In this document: positions 24,095 through 33,700 of the stretch, piece by piece | How positions within the stretch are numbered: position 1 is the first letter of the stretch | Layout of the letters: each line of letters begins with the position of its first letter | Origin: Balaenoptera acutorostrata | Lineage: Eukaryota > Chordata > Mammalia > Artiodactyla > Balaenopteridae | DNA: 64,000 nucleotides | NCBI RefSeq assembly: GCF_949987535.1 | Contig: NC_080075.1 | Location: 2,108,001 to 2,172,000 of the forward strand | Direction of reading: 5' to 3' | Notes under the pieces: model-generated | Seen by the model: the letters and a program-made list of their open reading frames with translations, nothing else | Told to the model about the DNA's origin: nothing | Database searches by the model: none | Program-made: the position numbers and the translations under genes

Positions 24095-24600
24095 GCTCCA
24101 GTCACCGTTTCTGATGCAGCAAAACACCTCGAGACTTAGTGGCTCAGAACAGCGACCTGTCATGATCACTCCTGGTTCTGTGGGTTAACTGGGCTCCGCT
24201 GGGTTCTCACTTGGGGTCTTACGTGCTGCTGCAGCCAGAGGTTGGCCAGGGCTGAAGTCATCTGAACGCTCCACTGGGCTGGAGTCCAAGGCAGTGAGAG
24301 GCTGGGACAGCTGGACAGCCCGGGCTTGGCTGGGCATCTCTCGGTCCACGTGGCCTTTCCCACGCGGCTAGCCTGGGCTTCCTCACTGCATGGTGGATTC
24401 GGGTGAGAGAGACGTCTGTCTCTGCTGGGGGCTACTTCCCCCATCGTGAGCGTTTTAAAGGCAGGACGTGGAAGCTGCTGGACCTGGGCCTGGTACCTGG
24501 TCAGAGCCCTCTCCCTGCTCAAGGCAGGGAGACACAGACTCACCTCTCCATGGGAAGAGGGCAAAGGACCGTGTCCACCTGTAACAGGCATGTGGGCTTC
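24095..24600 (+). repeat. Ancient interspersed repeat, family not named
   Basis: The phrases ACTTAGTGGCTCAGAACAGC, TCCTGGTTCTGTGGGTTAAC, CTGGGCTCCGCTGGGTTCTC and later CACCTCTCCATGGGAAGAGG follow the order of a widespread ancient mammalian repeat that I recognise but cannot name with confidence. A partial copy of the same family appears at about 61140-61210. Confidence 0.55.
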
Positions 24601-25126
24601 TCACTTTCGCACATCTTCTTTTCCACCAGAGATGGTGTGTAGCTTCCCCAGGTGACTACACGGACCTGGGGATCACCCACTTTGATTTCAGTTCTTATCT
24701 GAGTCAAACTCCCTGCCCTTGCATTACGGCCTTGTCCTCACCTGCCTCCTGGTTTTCCTGGAGGCTGTTCAGCCTGTGGAGGTGGGGGAGGAGTCCCCTC
24801 TGCGAGCCCCTCCCATCAGACAGGGTTCCGGAATGTCTGCTTGCTGCTGAGGCCCCCCCCCTTACCCCACTTCCTCCCTGCCCCCCACTTCCCTGAAAGC
24901 CCCTGCCATCAGCAGCACCTCCCTGCCTTGCTCAGAGACCTCCCTCCTCCCCATTTCTCACACAGCACGTGGCCCCGACTTCCCAGTAGGCCCCCATCCC
25001 CACCCCCAAGGCTGGAAGGGACAGCTTCCCAGCCTGCTTTCCCCCCAGATGGTCTCCCCACTTCTTCCAACACCGTCACCAACAGACAGCTGTGCACATC
25101 TGCAGACACACAGCTCCCACCCCCAA

Positions 25127-25132
<6 letters not shown>
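24601..25132. other. Upstream DNA, pyrimidine-rich
   Basis: C-rich and CT-rich sequence before the CA microsatellite. No gene is supported. Confidence 0.4.

Positions 25133-25170
<38 letters not shown>
25133..25170. repeat. (CA)n microsatellite
   Basis: About 18 CA dinucleotides, nearly uninterrupted. A likely polymorphic marker. Confidence 0.95.
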
Positions 25171-25171
<1 letters not shown>

Positions 25172-25317
25172 CATTCTTTCAACCAGTACTTATTCAGGGC
25201 CGGCCTGTGCTGGGCTCTGGGCTCCACAGCTTAAAGCTCCCGCAGCTCACTTAGCATTCCTTATGTTTGTCCTTTTCTGAGGCTTTGCTTGCATTCCTAA
25301 AGCTTAGGTGCATTTCT

Positions 25318-26000
25318 TTTTTTATTTTTCTTTCTTTAAAAATTTTATTGAAGTATGGTTGATTTACAATGTTGTGTTTAATTTCTGCTGTAGATCAAAG
25401 TGACTCAGTTATACATATATATTCTTTTTCACATTCTTTTCCGTTATGGTTTATCACAGGATATTGAATAGAGTTCCCTGTGTTATAGAGTAGGACCTTG
25501 TTTTTATCCATCCTGTATGTAATAGTTTGCATCTAATAACCCCAGACTCCTAATCCTTCCCTCCCCGCACCGCCTTGACAACCACAAGTCTATTCTCTAT
25601 GCCTGCAAGTCTGTTTCTGTTTCATAGATAAGTTCATTTGTGTTGTGTTTTAGATCCCACATAAAAGTGATATCATACAGTATTTGTCTTTCTCTTTCTG
25701 ACTTCACTTAGTATGATGATCTCTGTTGCATCCACATTGCTGCAAATGGAATTATTTCATTCTTTTTTATGGCTGAGTAGTATTCCATTGTATACATGTA
25801 CCACATCTTCTTTATCCATTCATCTGTTGATGGACATTTAGGTTGTTTCCATGTCTTGGCTATTGTGAATAGTGCTGCTGTGAACATAAGGGTGCATGTA
25901 TCTTTTCAAATTAGAGTTTTTCCTGATACACGCCCAGGAGTGGAATTGAGGAATCATATGGCAACTCTATTTTTAGTTTTTTGAGGACCCTCCATACTGA
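25318..26000 (-). mobile_element. L1 3' fragment, antisense
   Basis: It begins with a T-rich edge (reversed poly-A), then ATTGAAGTATGGTTGATTTA, the reversed 3' UTR, and the ORF2 C-terminal region with TATGGCTGAGTAGTATTCCA (about 25769) and GATGGACATTTAGGTTGTTT (about 25830). Frames are interrupted. The copy is 5'-truncated at about 26000. Confidence 0.92.
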
Positions 26001-26828
26001 TAGGAAAGGCCCCTTGTGAAGACTGGTTCATATAGGGACGGGGAAAAGAGCAAGTGCAAGTATGACAACTTCGTGATCTGCTATCAGCTGCATTAGGTGT
26101 GTTTCTTATTGATATTTTGTTGTTTCCTTTAGTGCCAAGCACTGTGCTTGCTACCTGAGTAACAAAGAAGCGATGATCGTGGCCTGCGCTACTGCGTGGA
26201 GAAGAGGGCCCTTCTCTCTGACTCTGTATCTTGTATTTTCATCTCAGCCTCCTTCCTCACCCTTTCCCGGTTGGAGGCTCACCTAGCTCTCTCATCTCCT
26301 CCCGTGTTTAGGATTTTGACATTTGTCCCTATTACTCCATCAGAGGCTCATGGTGAGAGCGATTGGTATATCTCAGAGGCTCATGGTGAGAGTCTGTATT
26401 TGGTATATCTCAGGGTCCCCCCCCGTGGGTGTGCATCTCTTAGCCGAGATGGATTCTAGTGGAAAGCCCTATGGGTAGACTTGACATCACTCCCTTTTTG
26501 ACCTCCAAGGAGCTTTCTAGGCACAGAAGTCTCCTGACTTCGAGAATGAGCCTCCTGTCTCGATTGTCCTGCTATTCTCGTCTGGAAGTATCGGGCCACA
26601 GGGAACAAATCTCCACTTGCTTACCTTGGGGGGGCCATCTACGTCCTGCCTCAGTGGGACCCCTTGTCTTGCAGACGTGAGGGTGGGGGGCATATGACCC
26701 CTGAATTTAGCCGAAGCTCCGGATGATCCTGGTTTCTGATGCCCCTTCTAACCCTCCCGAGACCCTCTAAAGAGACCGTCCCCAGCGCTGTCCCGCACGC
26801 CTCACCGTGACACCCGGCTGTTTTTCAG
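26001..26828. other. DNA before coding exon 1, with a tandem duplication
   Basis: An imperfect tandem duplication, units 26341-26373 and 26374-26410, shares CAGAGGCTCATGGTGAGAG and TTGGTATATCT, with four extra bases in the second unit. The last bases, CCCGGCTGTTTTTCAG, form a pyrimidine tract and AG that serve as a plausible acceptor at 26827-26828. Confidence 0.6.
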
Positions 26829-26884
26829 GTCCATCCCGCCTCCCGCCGCCTCGGGACGCCAGGTGCTGACCCCGCGGACCTGCC
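26829..26884 (+). other. ST6GAL2: ST6GAL2 5' UTR part in coding exon 1
   Basis: Between the inferred acceptor (TTTTTCAG, ending 26828) and the start codon lie 56 bases. The start context is CTGCCATGA, with G at -3. Human ST6GAL2 has at least one upstream non-coding exon, so an acceptor here is expected. The boundary is inferred, not proven. Confidence 0.6.
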
Positions 26885-27780
26885 ATGAAACCACACTTGA
26901 AGCAATGGAGACAAGGAACGCTCTGCGGGATATTCGCTTGGGGTCTCCTCTTCCTGGTGGTCTTCCTGTACTTCACCGACAGCAACCCTGCCCAGCCCGC
27001 GCCCAGCTCCTTCTCCTTCCTGGAGACCAGGAGGCTGCTGCCGGCGCAGGGAAGGCAGCGGGCCATCATGGGCGCCTCGGAGGGCCTGCCCGAGGGCGCG
27101 GACGCTCGCAGGGGGCTGCCCCGCACACACCCGTATGGCCCCCTGCCCGCGGGGCCTGGCGACCTGCGGGCGTGGGCCCCAGACGGCTTTGAAAATGAAG
27201 ACGACTTCCTTTCGCCCCAGACGGGGAGAACATCGCAAAGCGCTTTCCCCCCGGAGGATGCCGCTCCGGGCACGTCGGGGGGCCCGGAGGGGGCTCGGTC
27301 GGCGCGCCGGGCCCGGGGGCGGCGGGCGAAGCGAGGGGCCCGGAGGCAGAGCCGGAGCGCGGCGCCCGGGGTGGGCGAGGACGGGGAGCGGCTGTACGCG
27401 TCCGCGTCCCGGGCGCTCCTGCGCCGGCTCTGGAAGGGCGACGCGTCGGCGCGGATGCTGCACCCGCGCCTGCAGAAGGCCATGGGCGCCTACCTGCGCG
27501 CCAACAAGCACGGCGTGCGCTTCCGGGGGCGCCGGGCGGCCGGGCGGAGCCGCGCGGAGCTGCTGTGCGCCCTGCGGGGCCGCGTGCGGGTGCGCACCCT
27601 GGACGGCAGCGAGCCGCCCTTCTCGGCGCTCGGCTGGCGCGCGCTGGTCCCCGCCGTGCCGCTCGGCCGGCTGCTCCCGCGCGGGCTCCGGACCTGCGCC
27701 GTGGTCACGTCGGCCGGCGCCATCCTCAACTCGTCCCTGGGCGAAGAGATAGGTGGGTCCCCGCGGCCCCCCGCCCCCAG
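26850..27780. promoter_or_regulatory. CpG-dense island over coding exon 1
   Basis: From about 27250 to 27770 CpG dinucleotides are very frequent, in contrast to the surrounding CpG-poor DNA. An intragenic island over a large first coding exon may be methylated or may act as an alternative promoter; the sequence shows only the composition. Confidence 0.6.
26885..27752 (+). CDS. ST6GAL2: ST6GAL2 coding exon 1 (residues 1-289)
   Basis: This large exon carries the ATG, tail, membrane anchor (residues about 11-30), all of the stem and the start of motif L (Cys271 to Ile289). The N-terminal [10 protein letters not shown] matches the human protein as I remember it and fixes the start. The stem from about 85 to 170 diverges strongly: Arg-, Gly- and Ala-rich, with a basic run near 136-155. 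The exon ends ATAG before GTGGGT, one base into the next codon (phase 1). It is CpG-dense with very GC-rich third positions, so the opposite strand also has a long open frame, a composition shadow. Confidence 0.97.
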
Positions 27781-30700
27781 GGTGGCCGCTCCTGCACTGT
27801 GTTTCTGGAAGGTCGTAGGTCTTCTTCCTTCCCTGGGACGGAGTGAGCCTCGGCGGGTGGAATCCCAGCAGAGGTCTCCTTTGCGGAGACTCGGAGCAGA
27901 GACGGGCATCCTCCCGGGAGCTGGGGGCCCGGGCAGGGGAAGCCCGCGGCCCTCTCACCGCCCCTGTCTCAGGACCCACCTCCTGCAGAGCCCGCGTTCT
28001 GCACTGACAGCTCCCAGCCGGCCCTGCACCCCTGATGAACCCTTAATGTGGCAGGATTATGGGGGAGCAGAAAGGACAGCAGGGGAAACCCCACTGGGCG
28101 ACGAGCCTTAGGGGGCAGCTCCAAAGAGGAGTTTGCAGGATGATCATTTTAACTCGTTCAAGGACTAAAATCCCTGTCCCTGGGCTCTGCAGAGAGCCCG
28201 ACAGCTGGTGAGAGCATTGATCCGGTGGGCACCGTCACCTCCAAGGTTGGCACACACCCAGCCTCTGGGTCCCAGCCGCCTCCCAGGGACCTCCTCCAGG
28301 ATGGCAGATAACCAGCTGCAGCCTGGGCTTCCATCTTCCCTTCCGAACTGTCTTCAAGTCCATGCCTGAGCCCTGGAGAACACCCCTGTTAGTCTGGCCT
28401 CTCCAGAGAAACAGACCAGTGGGATATGTGTAGAGAGAAAGATTTACTTTAAGGCCTTGCCCCTGCCGTCCTAGCGGCTGGCAGATCTGAAGTCTGCAGG
28501 GCGGGAAGGTAGGCTGGCTGGAAATGCAGATAAGAGCTGATGCTGCTGCCTGAAGCCCCAAATCTGCAGGGCAGGCTGGCAGGCAGGCAGCTCGGGAGGG
28601 CTCCTGCATCTGGATGCAGAAGCCCTTCTTCCCCAGGAACCTGCAGGCTAGTCTAACGCCCCTGAGTCCCCTCAGCGCCCAGCCCATCCTGGCGCTGCAC
28701 CTGTGACCCTTTAGGCTCATTTAGCAAACACGCATGTAGCCTCTGCTCTGTGCTGGCTTCCGTGCTACGTACCAAGAAAACAAGTGTGGATCAGACACAG
28801 CGTCTGCCTTGAGGCCAGATGTAAAACATACATTCTCACAGGTGGATGGTGTTAGCTCGTAGCTGACCTGGACGCGACCTTCAGGGGGCACTGCCCACTT
28901 GATAGAAAGGAATCGTTGTTTCAGGGGCCCATTCATTGTTCCGTGTCCTTGAAGAGTGGCTGATACTCCAGAGCCATCTTGAAATAGGGTGACACCCTTA
29001 TCATCAGGTTGCATAGCCCAGACCTCCTCCCACAGGCTCTTGGGAATGAGGCTGAATGTGAAATTTTTAAGAAGTTGAAAAAACAAGGCCCAAGTCTGGA
29101 CTTGCAGCCTGGGGTCCCAGTGTCCCCGAGCTGACATTAAGCAGACTCATAATCACGCTGTCTGTGTGTCACATAAGCTTGCAGCCAAAGCCGAGTCGAG
29201 CGGCTGCTACCAATTAGGAAGGAGCATTGGTTCAGAGGCCCCCAGGGCCAAGTAAAGCCACACTTCTCTCTGGTTTCCGAGGACTATGATTAATCATGGA
29301 AGAAGGAATTTAAGCAGCACGCTTTAAAGCAGGCGGTGACTTGCTCTTGGTTTTTTGGGGTTTTTTTTTGCTTTGTTTTAAGCCCCACCGCATCATAGCT
29401 GCACATTTGCCGTGCTCTCACCTGCCTGGAGAATTCCCTTGCTCTATATTCTGGTGTAAATATCCCTGACCTCTGACCGGAGCCTTGTAAACTCTCCTCT
29501 ATTCAGAATTTGGAAGAGAGTGTGAAAGACACTGGGAATTCCACATTTCTGGGGAACATGACAACGTCAGTTATATCTTCATTAGTTTCTAGTATCCACA
29601 TTTAATTGATAGCGTCTGCACTTCTACAAAGGTTCATGATTAGAATCGTAGAAAGGTAACTGAAGAACAAACACACTCAGAAAATTTTTTAAATTCCCTA
29701 TTGTTTTGCCTCAGTTCCTTGGAATCCTATTTTATAGCTATCGATACCTTTTTAAGAGTATGTAACGTAACACAATTCAACTTGTAAAGACAAGAAGTCT
29801 CGCTTTTTTATAAGCTGGCAACTCTCAGCATCAGCCCCTGTGCCTGCCATGTGCTGACATCTCTCCTTCCGACTCTCCTGAACATACAGAGGCTTATCAA
29901 CACACAGCTGTTAACACCTCTCCTAATGAGAACAAATTCACATAGCAGAGTCCTTCAGGAAACTTGGAACCGGGCATGCTGTACTATTTAGCTAAATTCA
30001 TCTTCACCCCTAAGCATCTACTTGTGAATTGGCTAAGTGAAGATTAGAAGTCTTGCACGAGGTCGTGGTTTTATGAAAAACTGAGGGCAGAGCTAGAAAA
30101 GTTCCTGCGGGTTGCCCCCTGTCTGCCCCCCTCCCCGCCCTTCCTGAGGGCTCAGCCCCTGCCCCTCCCCCAGGGGACCAGGGAGGCGCCAGGGTTGCAA
30201 GTGGCTCTGCTGGCCGCTCCCTGGGCAGTGCCGTCCTGTTTCCCCAGTTCTGTTAGACTGAGTCATACCTTGTAATTGTTTAAACACCTCCACTTTGAAT
30301 ATTCAGTTATTGAAAAGCAAACTGAACTGTTTTGGAAACATGGAACATTCTTTTTTAGAGTGGTGAGATGATCTTTTTTCACCCATTCCTGTAAATAATA
30401 ATAATTTGGTAGTGAGATCACTAGCAGCAATCCCGTGGAAACACACTGCAGATGAGAAGAGTACTCTGAACTTACAGCTGTTGCCTTGAATGGGAGGTCA
30501 CGATCTGTTACTTGAAACTCGGATTCTGGGAAGTGTGTGGGAAATGGGAGGGTAGGGAGGAGGCTGTGTAGGGAGGGGGCACCTTCCCGTAGCGAGCTTG
30601 GGATTTGGCGTCCTGTTAACCTTAAAAAAGCAAGAAAGCAGGTCATATAGTCATTCAACAAGCATGGGTCCCCAACTCTCCACCAGATACTGTGCTCGCC

Positions 30701-33700
30701 ACTAGTGACAGAAAGACGGATGGGGCCCGTCCCTAACCCTCAAATCCTCTGCTGTCTGGTGGGAAAGACAGACTATAAACAGACAATTCCAGTATCACGG
30801 TTAGAAGGACAGAAAGATGCGCAGACAGACAGAGAGGACATGACCGCGGAATCCCGCCCCGCCGCGAGGGCAGGTGTCTGAGGAGGGGAATCCAGGCCAA
30901 AGGCCAGCAGAGCCGCTGGATGAGAAACAGCGCAGTGTGTGGGTGATAAGGGCTGGGGACCACTGTGGGCTGGGGGTGGGGAGCAGACAGGTAAGCTGGA
31001 CGGGGGTGGGGAGGCAGGAGGTCAGCCGCCTCTTGCTCCTGGATGTCATTCCCCAGAAATTAGACTTCTCATAATGATTGTAATAATAGATACCACTTAC
31101 ATGGTGTTTACTGCAGGGAAGGTCTCATCCTCAATGCTTTTATCTGTGAACAAGCCTTGCGATGCCAAGTGACAGACACGATTATTCCTGTTTTATGGGT
31201 AAGGAAACCAAGGTACCCAGAGACACAGAGGGTAGAGCCGGCTTTGAACCCCAGTCTGGGTCCCAGAAACTCCAGCTCCAGCCCCTTGGCCTCGTGGTGC
31301 AGAGGCACTGAAATCTTTGAAGCAGAGGAGTGATGGGTCAGTGTTTCTTTACGGAAAGATTGCTCCAGAGCCTAGATGGGAGTAAGCACGTTGCAGGAGT
31401 CCCAGTGAGGCGAGACAGACCAGGGCGGTGGGTTTGGGAGAGAGGAGAATCACCTCTTTGGCAGGCCATTCCTCGTTCCCCAAAGACTGAAGGCGCTGGC
31501 TGCCCTTGCAGATTCCTGAGCTCGGGAAGGGAAGCGGGAGGTGGGGGTGCAGTGCCCAGGGCCGGGCAGGGGTTTCGCGCTGCTCCGCCTTCCGGCTGGC
31601 TGCTCCTTGCAGGGTTTTCACCTTCCTCAGTGATGCTCTTAGGCTGGCTCTGCTCTCAAGGTCAACGTGAAATGGCTCCAGCCTGGAAATGCCGTCTCCA
31701 AAAATGACGCTCTGCTTTCTTCCCCCGTGCCGGCTGTCTGATCCGTTCCTCCCTCCGTAAATGTGAATGGACAGCTTAGTTCTGAAGGTGGCTCTCTGGG
31801 AGAAGCACAGCCAGGTGCACGTTTCCGAATGTGCCCACGTGACGGACTCTCTCAGCTCGTCCTCCCCACACGTCCCCTCCCATCCTGGTGCGTTCTTCTC
31901 CCGGCCAGCCGGGGGAAGTTCAGTCTCATCCACAGCAGCCCCATCCCTACCTACCCCTCTGTGTCCTCCATGAAATTGGCCTTTTAACTCTTCAGCCTCA
32001 TACGACTTCCAAAGGACTGAACCTAGATTACCTTTCTGCGCCCTGTGCTTTGTCAAGTTGTTCTAAGGCTTAAAACACACCTCAGTGTAGAACACCGGCT
32101 TTTAAAAGCTGGGACATTTTCCGGGGTGATATGATTCGTTAGGAATTTCTACGTAATCAATTAGAAATGCACCCACTGCTTGGCGTTCTCAGTTTGTTCA
32201 CCTTACCTCTAGACGGAGGCTGTTATCTAAGGGTGGCGTGGTTCGGTGGGAGAACTGGTCCGGGAGTGCCAGCATCCTGCTTCCTGCCCTGGTACCACCC
32301 TGGTTCCCTCCGAGTGCCAGGAGGCCACCCCACTGTCTGGGCCCCCCCCCCCTCACTCCCTGCCTGTGGGAGAGTTACCCCAGGTGAGCAGGTCATAGAG
32401 TGTCTGGCCTTGCACTTGGAGCCCCCATGATCCTTTCAGGGGCTCACAAGGTGAGAACAACTTTCATCATAGTACTCAGAGGTCTTTTTAACTGTTGACA
32501 TCGGAACGCATGATGCAGGAGCAATAGTGGATAAAACTGCTTCTTAGCACAGATCAAGGCAGTGGTACCCAACTGTACTAGTCCTCACGGAATGTTTTCC
32601 TGCCAAGCTTAGCAGTGAAAGCAAAGCATGCCAGTTCCACGTATGGATGTCCTTAATGAAGCAGTAAAAATGATTCGTTTTATTAGAGTTCAGTCTTTGA
32701 AGTACATGTGTTTTTAAGACCAAATGGGAAATAACGTGAAAGCATTTCTGCAAACCAACCCCCGATGGAAGGTCACTGATGTGATTGAGCTGTGAGTGGC
32801 ACTAGCCGCTTTTGTCACAAAACACAACTATACTTGAAACAGATGACTGATAGACATACGTAATTTAGACTTGGACATTTGGCAGATATTTTCTCAAAAA
32901 GGAAGTAAGTAAGCCCTCACTTTTAGGAAAATAACTGACAGTGTTTGTTGCCAATGATAAAATTAAAGCTTTCAACCCTGAGCTCGGAAGCTTCCCAAAC
33001 TTAAAAAGTGATGAGATCCGTGGTGACATTAATGATATTTGATACTTTATAATGAAATGCTTCAATATTTGAAAGATCTGCATTACTTATTGAACTGATG
33101 GCTTCCAAATGACCGTTGCACAGTGTTACAAAATATACATGGATGAATCATCCTTTTTTTTTTTTAATTGAAATATATTGGGCTGGCCAAAAAGTTCATT
33201 CGGGTTTTTCCATACCATCTTACGGAACTTTTGGCCAACCCAATAGTTGATTTACAATGTTGCGTTAGTTTCTGATGTACAGCAAAGTGATTCAGTTATA
33301 CATATATATATATATATATATATTCTTTTCCAGATTCTTTTCCATTATAGGTTATTATAAGATATTGAATATAGTTCCCTGTGCTATTCAGTAGGTCCTT
33401 GTTGGTTACCTATTTTATATATAGTAGTGTGTATATGTTAATTCCAAACTCCTAATTTATCCCTCCCCCACCCGTTCCCCTTTTGGTAACCATAAATTTG
33501 TTTTCTGTCTGTGGGTCTACTTCTGTTTTGTAAATAAGTTCATTTGTATCATTTTTAAAGATTCCACATATAAGTGATATCATATATTTGTCTTTCTCTG
33601 TCTGACTTTACTTAGTGTGATAATCTCTAGGTCCATCCATGTTGCTGCAAATGGCATCATTTCATTCTTTTTATGGCTGAGTAATATTCCATTGTGTATA

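Noticed and set aside
24909..25254. Cys-Val or Thr-His repeat peptides
   Set aside because: Translations of the (CA)n microsatellite.
26825..27979. Long open frame (384 codons) on the minus strand opposite coding exon 1
   Set aside because: It mirrors the very GC-rich sense exon; the Arg/Pro/Ala-rich translation has no domain. It is a composition shadow of ST6GAL2.
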